From the NCBI GenBank assembly GCA_934234055.1, contig CAKQGY010000001.1, forward strand, positions 1 to 64,000: DNA of 64,000 nucleotides, given 5' to 3'. The stretch comes from an uncultured Alphaproteobacteria bacterium. GTDB taxonomy: Bacteria; Pseudomonadota; Alphaproteobacteria; CAAHEQ01; UBA3637. Within the stretch, counting starts at the first letter, position 1, and every line of letters begins with the position of its first letter. The notes under the pieces are model-generated. The model was given only the letters and a program-made list of their open reading frames with translations. It was not told the DNA's origin and searched no databases. This document shows, piece after piece, positions 9,116 to 18,079 of this stretch. Position numbers and translations under genes: made by a program.

Positions 9116-9706
9116 ATGATAATCGTATTGGCAGTGGTTTGTGGCTATTTGGTGGGGTCTGTGCCGTTTGGCTTGTTGCTGACACGCTGGGCGGGCTTGG
9201 GTGATATTCGTCGGGTCGGCTCTGGCAACATCGGTGCAACGAATGTGTTGCGCACGGGACACTGGGGGCTGGCTTTAATGACCCTGCTCTTTGATGTGGG
9301 CAAGGCCGCTTTGATCGCCTTTCTTTTTCAGCATTTTTATTCCTTACCGGCGGGCCTGGTGGCCGGCACAGCGGCCGTATTGGGACATAACTATCCGATT
9401 TGGCTGGGCTTTCGTGGGGGCAAGGGTGTTGCGTCCACACTCGGTATGATTCTGGTATTGACTCCGTTGACAGGCGTTTGTGCGTGCCTGACCTGGCTGA
9501 TGATGGCTTTGATTTTCCGTTATTCGTCTTTATCGGCGATGACGGCGCTGGTGCTGACACCGGTGTATGCTTGGTATTTGGCCACGCCCGAGGCTTCTTT
9601 ATGCTATACCGCATTGGCGTTGTTGTCATTGTGGCGCCACCGGGCGAACATTCGCCGTTTAATCGCGGGTCAAGAAAGTAAAATTGCGTTCAAAAGGAAG
9701 AAATAA
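9116..9706 (+). CDS. plsY: Acyl-phosphate:glycerol-3-phosphate acyltransferase PlsY
   Basis: A 196-residue inner-membrane enzyme that acylates glycerol-3-phosphate from acyl-phosphate, the first committed step of phospholipid synthesis. The family loops are plain: GSVPFG near residue 15, GSGNIGATNVLR near 38-49, and GHNYPIWLGFRGGKG near residue 90-104. Hydrophobic segments between them fit the usual polytopic fold, and the length is typical. AAAGGAG precedes the ATG. The stop codon overlaps the next ATG (TAATG), coupling it to dprA. Confidence 0.96.
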   Translation: MIIVLAVVCGYLVGSVPFGLLLTRWAGLGDIRRVGSGNIGATNVLRTGHWGLALMTLLFDVGKAALIAFLFQHFYSLPAGLVAGTAAVLGHNYPIWLGFRGGKGVASTLGMILVLTPLTGVCACLTWLMMALIFRYSSLSAMTALVLTPVYAWYLATPEASLCYTALALLSLWRHRANIRRLIAGQESKIAFKRKK

Positions 9707-10833
9707 TGCACCCCGCCGCCGAGGAGAAAATCAACAGTCTGCGCTTGATGATGAGCGACCATGTCGGATCCGTCACATTCCGGCATTTGATTGAGTATTA
9801 CGGTTCGGCCGGCGAGGCGATTAAACATGTGGACGAGTTGGCTCATCGCGGCGGCCGACGCAAACCGATTGCTCTGTGCCCGCGTTCTGTGGCGGAAAAG
9901 CAGTTGGACATCGCCGATTCGCATCAGGTTCAGGTGCTGTGCCTGACCGATTCCGCGTATCCCCGGTTATTAAGGCAAACGCCCGATGCCGCGCCGGTTC
10001 TGTTCGTGCGGGGGTTTTCGTCTGTGTTTTCCAAGCCTTCTGTCGCCCTGGTCGGCACGCGCAATGCTTCCTTAAACGGTAAAGCCCTTGCGCGCAAGAT
10101 TGCCTTTGACTTGGCTTCGGCCGGTTATAACGTTGTTTCGGGTCTGGCGCACGGCATTGACCGAGCCGCCCATGTCGGCGCGTTGGCTTGCACGGGGCAG
10201 GGTGCTGCGACCACGGCGGTTTTAGGCACACCGGTTGATACGGTTTATCCCCCCGAAAATCAAGATATTTATGACCAGATTGCTGCCGGGGGTTGCCTGG
10301 TGTCCGAGTTTCCCTTTGGCTCCAAAATGGCCCCGCATAATTTTCCGCGACGCAACCGGACGATTGCGGGTCTTTCCCGTGCCACCGTGGTGATAGAGGC
10401 GCAGTTGCGTTCCGGTTCATTGATTACAGCCCATTTGGCGGCCGATTACGGTCGCGACGTACTGGCCGTTCCCGGTTCGCCCGTCGATCCGCGCAGTGAG
10501 GGTCCTAACGGCCTGATTCGCGAGGGGGCCTCGCTGGTTTCTTCTGCGGCCGACATTATTGCGGTTTTAGAGGCAGCCGACAAGTTCAACCTCAAACAAA
10601 CCGTTTCGGACAAGGCTTTTACGCCTGCTCCGTTTGACGAGGCTGTTTTAACCGATGCGCGCCAAATGGTGCTGGCGGGTTTGGGCCCTGATGTAGTCTT
10701 GGTGGATCGCTTGATTCAAGAGACAGGCCTTGATGCGCGCATTGTGAATATTATTTTAGTAGAGCTGGCTTTGGCCGGTCGTTTAGAGCGCCACCCCGGC
10801 GGCGGTGTTTCTTTGATTTATAACGTGGAGTAG
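9706..10833 (+). CDS. dprA: DNA-processing protein DprA/Smf
   Basis: A 375-residue protein that loads RecA on incoming single-stranded DNA during natural transformation. The Rossmann core has VGTRNAS, SGLAHGIDRAAH, PPENQDIYDQI and GSLITAHLA. The last 60 residues form the winged-helix domain common in longer DprA proteins. It overlaps the plsY stop by one base and abuts topA with no gap, a frequent dprA-topA arrangement in alphaproteobacteria. Its presence alone does not show competence; no com genes are in the window. Confidence 0.96.
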   Translation: MHPAAEEKINSLRLMMSDHVGSVTFRHLIEYYGSAGEAIKHVDELAHRGGRRKPIALCPRSVAEKQLDIADSHQVQVLCLTDSAYPRLLRQTPDAAPVLFVRGFSSVFSKPSVALVGTRNASLNGKALARKIAFDLASAGYNVVSGLAHGIDRAAHVGALACTGQGAATTAVLGTPVDTVYPPENQDIYDQIAAGGCLVSEFPFGSKMAPHNFPRRNRTIAGLSRATVVIEAQLRSGSLITAHLAADYGRDVLAVPGSPVDPRSEGPNGLIREGASLVSSAADIIAVLEAADKFNLKQTVSDKAFTPAPFDEAVLTDARQMVLAGLGPDVVLVDRLIQETGLDARIVNIILVELALAGRLERHPGGGVSLIYNVE

Positions 10834-13290
10834 ATGATGAAGTTAGTCATAGTGGAATCCCCTTCCAAGGCAAAAACAATCAACAAATATCTGGGCAGCG
10901 ACTATGTTGTCAAGGCCAGTTTCGGCCATATTCGCGATGTGCCGGCCAAGAACGGCTCGGTTCGTCCGGACGAGGATTTTGCCATGGATTGGGAGATTCA
11001 ACCTCGTGCCGAAAAAGTGGTGCGTGAAATTGTGCAATCTTTGGCCAAAGCCGACGCGCTGTATTTGGCGTCCGACCCTGACCGCGAGGGGGAGGCCATT
11101 GCCTGGCATGTGCTACAAGAGTTAAAACGGCGTAAAAAGTTAAAGCCGGATTTTCCGGTTTATCGGGTGGCGTTTCACGAAATTACCAAGGGTGCGATTT
11201 TGGAAGCCCTTAAAAACCCGCGTCAGATTGATATGCAATTGGTGGATGCGTATATGGCGCGCCGTGCGTTGGATTATTTGGTCGGGTTTTACATTTCGCC
11301 GCTGCTGTGGCGTAAGCTCCCGGGTGCCAAGTCGGCCGGCCGTGTGCAGTCCGTGGCTCTGCGCCTGGTGTGCGAGCGCGAAGACGAAATCTCGGCTTTC
11401 AAACCGCAAGAGTATTGGAGCATTGATGTAGACCTGAACACCGTTCGTTCGGAAAAATTCCGGGCGCATTTGACTCAGGTCGCGGGTAAAAAGTTGACCA
11501 AGTTTGACCTGGCCAACGGCACCATTACCCAAGATATTAAACAAAAGGTAGAGCAGGCTTCTTTCACCGTCGGCACCATAGAGCGCAAGCAAACCAAGCG
11601 CAATCCTGCTCCTGCTTTCACCACTTCTACTTTACAGCAAGAAGCCTCCCGTAAACTCGGCTTTGCGGCGAAAAAGACGATGCAGATCGCCCAAAAATTA
11701 TACGAGGCCGGCTTTATCACCTATATGCGAACCGACAGTGTTGCGTTGGCCGATGTTGCCATTCAAAAATTGCGTCAGGTGATTGAGCAGGAATACGGCC
11801 GGGATTACCTGCCCGAAAAACCGCGTTTTTATAAAAATAATTCCAAGAATGCACAAGAAGCGCACGAGGCCATTCGTCCCACCGACGCGTCTCGTCTGCC
11901 GGCTCAGGTGGATTTAGAGCCTGATTCCCGCCGGCTTTATGATTTGATCTGGAAGCGCACCATTGCCTGCCAGATGGAAAGTGCCGTTTTTGATAAAGTC
12001 GGCATTGATATTTTCTCGTCGGATCAGATGTTGGGCTTGCGTGCCACGGGGCAAACGATTGCTTTTGCCGGTTTTATCAAGGTATATAAAGAAGATGTAG
12101 ACGATGCCAAGGGCGACGACGATACGGCGCTGTTGCCGGTAATGAACACGGGCGAGGGGCTGACCACCTTGGCCGTTTTGGCCGAACAACATTTTACCGA
12201 GCCGCCTCCGCGCTTTTCCGAGGCCAGCCTCGTTAAAAAGTTGGAAGAGTTGGGTATCGGCCGACCTTCTACTTACGCCACGATTTTGTCCGTGCTCCAA
12301 GAACGCGAATATGTCAAACTGGTGGCCAAGCGTTTTGTGCCCGAAGATCGCGGCCGGATTGTCACGGCGTTTATGGAGAATTATTTTAATCAGTATGTTC
12401 AATACGACTATACGGCCAATTTAGAGAATAAACTGGACGACATTACGAACGGCACTTTAAAGTGGAAAGAGGTGCTGGCCGAGTTTTGGAAGAATTTTGA
12501 TGCTACGGTCAAAAGCGTTGAACCGCACAAGATGGGCGAAGTTTTGGAAACGGTTGCCAAGACTCTGGAAAAGCATATGTTTCCGACCGATGAATCGCGT
12601 GTCTGTCCGCAATGCCAGACCGGCCATTTATCATTAAAAGTCGGTCGTTTCGGGGCGTTTATCGGCTGTTCCAATTATCCCAAGTGCAGTTATACCAAGC
12701 CCGTTGCAACGATTGACATTCCGCGGGATGAGGGCGGCCAACCCCTAGAGGAAACTCCTGCCGAGAAACAGGTTATTGAGTTGGGCAAGAACGAATCGGG
12801 CGCCGACATTTCCGTGCGCCGGGGTCCTTACGGCTGGTATGTGCAGCAAGGCCAGGGCAAGGATGCCAAACGCACCGGCTTGCCCAAAGGCACCGCCCCC
12901 GAATCGATTGACTTTGCCCGGGCGTTGGCGTTGCTTTCGTTGCCGCGGCTGCTTGGCAACGATCCTGACACGCATGAATCGATTGAGGCAGGCCTTGGCA
13001 AGTTTGGCCCCTATGTCCGCCGGGGCAAGACTTACAAGTCTTTGGAGCCCGCCGACGATGTGTTGACGATTGCATTGCCCCGTGCGCTGGAATTGCTCAG
13101 CCAAAAAACGACCAAGGCTCGGGTCACCAAGCTCGGCAAGTGGAATAATGAAGAGTTGACTTACCAGGTCGGCCGCTATGGCCCGTATGTCAAATGCGGC
13201 AAGATGATGGCCTCCGTCAAAAAGAAAGACGAAATTCCGACACTGGAAGAGGGGATTGCACTCATTCAGGAAAAAATGCGTCAAAAATAA
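10834..13290 (+). CDS. topA: DNA topoisomerase I
   Basis: An 818-residue type IA topoisomerase that relaxes negative supercoils. The TOPRIM domain opens with IVESPSKAKTI and contains SDPDREGEAIAWH. The catalytic tyrosine is Tyr297 in FITYMRTDS. One C-terminal zinc ribbon is present (CPQCQ, then CSNYPKC), followed by two basic repeat domains of the alphaproteobacterial type. Two ATGs are adjacent; GGAG lies 3 bases before the first and 6 before the second, so MKLVIV at 10837 may be the true start. It directly abuts dprA. Confidence 0.97.
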   Translation: MMKLVIVESPSKAKTINKYLGSDYVVKASFGHIRDVPAKNGSVRPDEDFAMDWEIQPRAEKVVREIVQSLAKADALYLASDPDREGEAIAWHVLQELKRRKKLKPDFPVYRVAFHEITKGAILEALKNPRQIDMQLVDAYMARRALDYLVGFYISPLLWRKLPGAKSAGRVQSVALRLVCEREDEISAFKPQEYWSIDVDLNTVRSEKFRAHLTQVAGKKLTKFDLANGTITQDIKQKVEQASFTVGTIERKQTKRNPAPAFTTSTLQQEASRKLGFAAKKTMQIAQKLYEAGFITYMRTDSVALADVAIQKLRQVIEQEYGRDYLPEKPRFYKNNSKNAQEAHEAIRPTDASRLPAQVDLEPDSRRLYDLIWKRTIACQMESAVFDKVGIDIFSSDQMLGLRATGQTIAFAGFIKVYKEDVDDAKGDDDTALLPVMNTGEGLTTLAVLAEQHFTEPPPRFSEASLVKKLEELGIGRPSTYATILSVLQEREYVKLVAKRFVPEDRGRIVTAFMENYFNQYVQYDYTANLENKLDDITNGTLKWKEVLAEFWKNFDATVKSVEPHKMGEVLETVAKTLEKHMFPTDESRVCPQCQTGHLSLKVGRFGAFIGCSNYPKCSYTKPVATIDIPRDEGGQPLEETPAEKQVIELGKNESGADISVRRGPYGWYVQQGQGKDAKRTGLPKGTAPESIDFARALALLSLPRLLGNDPDTHESIEAGLGKFGPYVRRGKTYKSLEPADDVLTIALPRALELLSQKTTKARVTKLGKWNNEELTYQVGRYGPYVKCGKMMASVKKKDEIPTLEEGIALIQEKMRQK

Positions 13291-13299
13291 TCAAAAGAC

Positions 13300-13328
13300 T
13301 TGCGAAACGGATTATTTTCGGGTATAAC
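13300..13328 (+). promoter_or_regulatory. Promoter of the ppiD-like gene
   Basis: TTGCGA (13300-13305), 17-base spacer, TATAAC (13323-13328). The predicted start near 13335 leaves a leader of about 25 bases with AAAGGA before the ATG at 13360. Confidence 0.6.
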
Positions 13329-13359
13329 AAGGGTATCAAGAATAAAGGATTAAAAAACG

Positions 13360-15267
13360 ATGATCAAGTTTTTCATTAAATTGGCAAGTGGCATGGGCGG
13401 TAAAATTATTTTTGCGGCTCTGTTGTTCAGTATGATTTTTGTATGGGGCGCGGGTGGTTTAACTTCCATGAGTCTTTTGCCTCAGGACGCCATCACGGTT
13501 GGCAAGAAAAAACTATCCGTTCGGGATCTGGAAACCCAATTCTCGCGTGAGCGCCAATCGCTTTCCGATTTGATGGGGGGGCAGTATATCTCACCGCAAA
13601 AGGCGATGGAGATGGGTTTGCTGGATCAGGTTGTTGCGCGTCAGGTTGATGCGATGATTTTTGACGGGATCAAGGACGATTTGGGCCTCACTGCCTCGCA
13701 ATCCGCGGTGCGCAAGTATGTTGAGGTTCACCCTGCTTTTCAGGACGCCACCGGCCATTTTGACCGTAATTTATTTTCGGCCTACCTGCGCCAAATGAAG
13801 TTAAATGAATCAGGCCTGTTTTACAAGTTGCAGGACGAACTGGCCACCCAACATTTGTTGCGTGCGGTGCAAAGCATTGCCTATGCGCCGGACGAGTTGG
13901 TTCGCGTTGCTTATCGATATCAGAACGAACAGCGTGATGTGACGGCTCTGGTGATTCGTGCCGATAAACTGCCGGTTGCGCAAAAGCCGACCGCGGCCGA
14001 ACTTCAAGAGTATTACGAAGCCTATGCCGAGGACAAGTTCATCACACCCGAGTATCGCTCGTTCGGCTATCTGCTCTTGACCCCCCAGGCGTTGGCCGAT
14101 CGCGTGCCGGTATCGGACGCTGAAATTGACGCCGTTTATGCGGATCGTCAGGATCAATACACCACCCCCGAAAAGCGTGCCGTCAGCCAGATGTATTTTG
14201 CGGATGAGGCCGCTGCCCGTGCTGCGATGCAGGGTTTAACTCCCGCCAATTTTGACACGGTTGCGACACAAAAGGCCGGCCAAAAATCCGCCGACACCGA
14301 TTTCGGCTTTGTGGCACAAAACGAACTGATGGAAGAACTGGCTGCCCCGGTTTTTGCGGCCAAGAAAAATCAGATTTTGGGCCCGATTGAGGGGGTATCC
14401 GGCTGGCATATTTTGCTGGTGCGTGATATCCAACCGGCCAAAACGACTCCCAAGTCCGCGGTTCGAGATCAAATTAAGCAACAGCTGGCTTATGAGAAGG
14501 CGTATGATTTAATGGCCGATACCACCCGTCGCCTGGAAGATATTTTAGGCGTGGGTGATTCGTTGGACAAGGCTGCCAAGGAATTAAAATTGCCACTCAA
14601 ACATATTCGTGAGACGGACATCACCGGCCACCTCTCTGACGGCCGCGATCTGGACAAAGCTCTTGCCGTGCCTGAATTGTTGCAAAGCCTCTTTACCCTT
14701 CAAAAGGGCGAAACCACTCCTCTGGTGGACAGCGCAAACGGCCTTGTCGTGGCGCAATTGGATGACATTCGCCCCGTCGGGACCAAACCGTTTCAATCTG
14801 TCCAAGACGAACTTACCCGTCTTTGGACGGCCGATCGCCAAAAGGATCAGATGACCAAGCTTGCCGACAAAGTAATAGCGCGTGCGGCTCAGGGCACATC
14901 TTTGGCGGCTCAATCGGCTTTTGCACCGGTCAAGCTGACCCATGTCAAGAATCTGACGCGATCCGGGAATGATCAGTTTTCTCCCGCCACAACCGCCGAA
15001 GTGTTCCGTCAGACGACCGGAGCGGCCGGAATGACACGCATTGCGGACGGCGACACCTTGATTATTTCCGAGGTAACGCGAATCAAGACGCCTGATGTTG
15101 CCAAAGATTCGGCTGCTTATGCCAAAGCGCGCGCGGATTTAGAGTCGCTGCTTGCCACCGAGTTAGCCTCGACTGTCACGGCGGAATACGGGAATATGTT
15201 GGGTGTTCATGTCAACACGCCCGAGATTGATCGTGCTTTTTCGGTTTATACCACTTCACAGGAATAG
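13360..15267 (+). CDS. ppiD: SurA/PpiD-type peptidylprolyl isomerase, membrane-anchored periplasmic chaperone
   Basis: A 635-residue protein with one N-terminal membrane anchor (about residues 12-35). A SurA-N/PpiD chaperone region follows to about 180, and a parvulin-like rotamase domain lies near 225-350 (YTTPEKRAVSQMYF through GVSGWHILLVRD). The remaining C-terminal part is chaperone-like. PpiD helps newly exported outer-membrane proteins fold at the Sec translocon exit. The fold and topology match; catalytic activity is uncertain because PpiD parvulin domains are often inactive. An outer-membrane barrel gene, a plausible client, follows 6 bases later. Confidence 0.88.
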   Translation: MIKFFIKLASGMGGKIIFAALLFSMIFVWGAGGLTSMSLLPQDAITVGKKKLSVRDLETQFSRERQSLSDLMGGQYISPQKAMEMGLLDQVVARQVDAMIFDGIKDDLGLTASQSAVRKYVEVHPAFQDATGHFDRNLFSAYLRQMKLNESGLFYKLQDELATQHLLRAVQSIAYAPDELVRVAYRYQNEQRDVTALVIRADKLPVAQKPTAAELQEYYEAYAEDKFITPEYRSFGYLLLTPQALADRVPVSDAEIDAVYADRQDQYTTPEKRAVSQMYFADEAAARAAMQGLTPANFDTVATQKAGQKSADTDFGFVAQNELMEELAAPVFAAKKNQILGPIEGVSGWHILLVRDIQPAKTTPKSAVRDQIKQQLAYEKAYDLMADTTRRLEDILGVGDSLDKAAKELKLPLKHIRETDITGHLSDGRDLDKALAVPELLQSLFTLQKGETTPLVDSANGLVVAQLDDIRPVGTKPFQSVQDELTRLWTADRQKDQMTKLADKVIARAAQGTSLAAQSAFAPVKLTHVKNLTRSGNDQFSPATTAEVFRQTTGAAGMTRIADGDTLIISEVTRIKTPDVAKDSAAYAKARADLESLLATELASTVTAEYGNMLGVHVNTPEIDRAFSVYTTSQE

Positions 15268-15273
15268 GAGTTT

Positions 15274-15858
15274 ATGATGAAGAAAATTATTTTGGCTTGT
15301 GCTTTAACGATATTGTTGTCCCTGCCGGTTCAGGCGGCCAGCCCCTTTGTTCGCTCGGGTGGTCTTAAAAACGGACTGTATTTTGCGATTCGCGCGGGTG
15401 GTTCGGATTTAACGATTAAAAGCAACGGTGAAAAAGATCATAAATCGTCGCTATTGTGGATCAACTCTCTGGGTGCACGCCTCAATCGCCTGCGGTTTGA
15501 GGCCGAGTGGACCAACTTCGCCCGTGCGCGTTTTGAAAACGCCAAGATTCGCCAACAACGGTATATGTTGCAGGCCTATTATGATATTCCGGTGCGCTTG
15601 CTGGTGCGTCCGTTCGTGAATGTGGGTGCCGGTGCCGCGTATACCGAGGCCGATATAGAGGGGTCCAGCGACAGCCACGACGATACGACATTTGCGTGGA
15701 ATGCGGGTGCGGGGTTGGCCATCAACATTACCTCGCGGATCAGTTTTGATGTCGGCTATCGTTATTTTGACGCCGGTAAGGCTCGTATGATCAAGGGTGC
15801 TGCCCGTCAACACCTCACGGGACACGAGGGATATACCGGTGTTCGCATCAGTTTCTAG
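15274..15858 (+). CDS. Small outer-membrane beta-barrel protein (opacity/OmpW-like)
   Basis: A 194-residue protein with a clear signal peptide (residues 1-22, ending VQA). Alternating aromatic/polar strands follow, and the C terminus YTGVRISF ends in phenylalanine, the usual Bam recognition signal. Length and strand pattern suggest an 8-stranded barrel; the exact family is not certain. Two ATGs are adjacent; AGGAG is 3 bases before the first and 6 before the second, so 15277 is the more likely start. The last 11 bases overlap the end of the convergent gene. Confidence 0.8.
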   Translation: MMKKIILACALTILLSLPVQAASPFVRSGGLKNGLYFAIRAGGSDLTIKSNGEKDHKSSLLWINSLGARLNRLRFEAEWTNFARARFENAKIRQQRYMLQAYYDIPVRLLVRPFVNVGAGAAYTEADIEGSSDSHDDTTFAWNAGAGLAINITSRISFDVGYRYFDAGKARMIKGAARQHLTGHEGYTGVRISF

Positions 15859-16777
15859 GTTTTAACCGCCATATCACAAACCGCCCGCCCAGGTAAAGGC
15901 TTGCCATAATAAACGGCAGGAAGTAGTAAAGCACCCGGAACAGAGCCAGACTTGCCAAGATTCCGCCTTTGTCGCTGCCGGTATGCGGAAACAGATACAG
16001 GAAAGTCCCCTCGAATACGCCGATTCCGCCCGGCACTTGGGTTGTCAGGCCAATGGTTTGCGCGATGATAAAGACCATAAACGCCGGTATGATCGGCGCA
16101 TGGATGTGATAGCGCAACAGGATATAAAAGCATAGGAATAAGGTAATATTATCTCCCAATCCCACCATTATTTGTTTCAGTGTCAGTATGGGCGAGGGGG
16201 CCTCTATCACATGCCCCGCCACAGACATATTTTTGCCCCGTCGCACCCAGATCAGGTAATATAGGACAAAGCCAGCGACCACGCCACCGGCCGACCAATA
16301 CAGGGCTTTCAGATACGATACACCGCTTAAAATTTTTTCATACGGAGCCAATCCCACCGCCAGCACATAGGCCGCGCCCATTCCCATCAAGATCGTCAAA
16401 CTTTCAAAGGCAATCACGCGGATAATTTCGGCGCGTGTCAACCCTTGCGGCAGATAGAACAAGTATCGCACCGACCCGCCGGCGACATAGGCATGCCCGC
16501 TTGTATTACTAATTGCAAATCCGATAGAGGAGGCTTCCAATATCCTTCGATAGGGTAAAGATTTATGTATATATTCCAGTGCCGTTATATCATATCCCGA
16601 CAGGACTGTAAAGTTTACCCCTGCGATTAAAACGGCCGCACCAATTACCCACAAAGGCGTTGACAAGATTTGGCCCCACAGATATTTTGCGCCCACTAAT
16701 TCCACTTCTTTAATGATCAGCCACAACGCGATCCCAAAGAAGATAAAACTAACCAACTGTATAATTTTATCAATCAT
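15848..16777 (-). CDS. Lysylphosphatidylglycerol synthetase-type flippase-like membrane protein (UPF0104/YbhN)
   Basis: A 309-residue polytopic protein with about eight hydrophobic segments. SNTSGHAYVAGGSVRY and TTQVPGGIGVFEG match the conserved loops of the lysylphosphatidylglycerol synthase transmembrane superfamily (MprF N-terminal/AglD/YbhN). The aminoacyl-transferase domain of full MprF is absent, so a lipid-transport role is inferred, not synthesis. It starts 4 bases after the OprB gene ends and is likely cotranscribed with it. Its 3' end overlaps the convergent barrel gene by 11 bases. Confidence 0.8.
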   Translation of the reverse strand: MIDKIIQLVSFIFFGIALWLIIKEVELVGAKYLWGQILSTPLWVIGAAVLIAGVNFTVLSGYDITALEYIHKSLPYRRILEASSIGFAISNTSGHAYVAGGSVRYLFYLPQGLTRAEIIRVIAFESLTILMGMGAAYVLAVGLAPYEKILSGVSYLKALYWSAGGVVAGFVLYYLIWVRRGKNMSVAGHVIEAPSPILTLKQIMVGLGDNITLFLCFYILLRYHIHAPIIPAFMVFIIAQTIGLTTQVPGGIGVFEGTFLYLFPHTGSDKGGILASLALFRVLYYFLPFIMASLYLGGRFVIWRLKPRN

Positions 16778-16781
16778 GGCA

Positions 16782-18002
16782 CTAGAACATCAGTGTTGCG
16801 CGAATGGAGCTCACTGTTGCCGTGCGATGATTTTGATTGGCTCCGGGATTGATATAGAATTGAACATCCGGCGTAATCGTCATAAAGTTAGATACCCCCC
16901 ACGCCCAATAGGCTTCCAGCACATTTTCCACCGCGCGCGTGCCGCTGTTTTCGGCCGTGTCAATTTTGTTGACCGCCCCCGCCAGCCCGATCTGATCCAA
17001 GGCATTACGTCCCAACGGGTTATTATACACCACCCCCAGCACATAGGATTGCTCGATTTCGGTCGGTGTATGCGTTGTGCCGTTGGCGCGAGCAAAGACG
17101 CCCCATTTATCGCCGATATTTTGTTGCAGGTTCACACTCCATCCCTGACTGGTTTGGGGTTGCGCGCCCACCGACGGTTGATAGTAGTATAGAAAGCTGT
17201 AAGTCCCTTGCCCCAGCCCCTCAATCATCGGCGTATAACTGACGCCGGCAAAGCCGGTATAGTGCCCTTTACCGAAATCGTGTGTGCTGATTCGATTGCC
17301 GGCGACATTATGCGCGTCCTGAAACCCGGCTGTCAAGCTGATTAAATTGTTCGGCGCATAGGTCACATAGCCTCCCAAACTGGCCGTCGGATAGGCCGAT
17401 GACGCATTTTGCGACAACGAGTCATTCAAAAAGTTGATCTGCTGATTCGAGTCATACGACCCCCCGTCAAAGTTAGAAATCGGAAATTGTCCCACCGTCA
17501 GGGACAGGCCGCTTAAATCCCCCGGCAGTTGGTGCGTATACGACAGCTGATTAAACTCGTTTTCGTTGGTGGTATAGTCATTAAATGCCGACACCAGGCC
17601 GATACGGTTATTCACGCGTGCGGCATTTGTCCCCCAATAGCGCACGGCGGTATAGGCGATTTGAGCCGACCCGCTGCCCCAAGTATCCGACTGAAACATA
17701 TCCCAATTTGCAGTGCCATAGTATTGCGTTTGCCAGGGCGTGCCTTTTCCGCCGGGACTGCCGCGTTGTCCCAACACCGAGACGTCCAGTGAATAGCTTA
17801 GTCCCGTCTCCGCTGCCAATCGTTTTTTGAAATCAGCATAGTCTTTTTCCAAGGTTTTCTCTGCCGCCAGCAATCCGCGATAGACGCTGTGATCTCGCCG
17901 TTTTATTCCGTTTTTATGGGTGTCTGAGGCCCATGCTTCCCCGCTCACAGCCCCCAAGATTGCCACCAATCCGATTCCCGCCAATAATATCCGTTTCATC
18001 AT
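16782..18002 (-). CDS. OprB-family carbohydrate porin
   Basis: A 406-residue outer-membrane porin with a signal peptide (about 1-25, ending AWA), a short helical coiled stretch (residues 35-65) and then repeated barrel strands. FNDYTTNENEFNQLSY and LTVGQFPISNFDGGSYDSN are typical of OprB carbohydrate-selective porins, and the protein ends in phenylalanine. GGAGGG lies 3 bases before the first ATG and 6 before the second, so translation may begin at 17999. It is followed by the flippase-like gene. The substrate cannot be read from the sequence. Confidence 0.88.
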   Translation of the reverse strand: MMKRILLAGIGLVAILGAVSGEAWASDTHKNGIKRRDHSVYRGLLAAEKTLEKDYADFKKRLAAETGLSYSLDVSVLGQRGSPGGKGTPWQTQYYGTANWDMFQSDTWGSGSAQIAYTAVRYWGTNAARVNNRIGLVSAFNDYTTNENEFNQLSYTHQLPGDLSGLSLTVGQFPISNFDGGSYDSNQQINFLNDSLSQNASSAYPTASLGGYVTYAPNNLISLTAGFQDAHNVAGNRISTHDFGKGHYTGFAGVSYTPMIEGLGQGTYSFLYYYQPSVGAQPQTSQGWSVNLQQNIGDKWGVFARANGTTHTPTEIEQSYVLGVVYNNPLGRNALDQIGLAGAVNKIDTAENSGTRAVENVLEAYWAWGVSNFMTITPDVQFYINPGANQNHRTATVSSIRATLMF

Positions 18003-18079
18003 TTCCCTCCTTGTTGATGATACGGTTTATATAGGGACCTGTTCCCTTTTGCGGAAGAGTATCTTTCCCCGACTTTCGG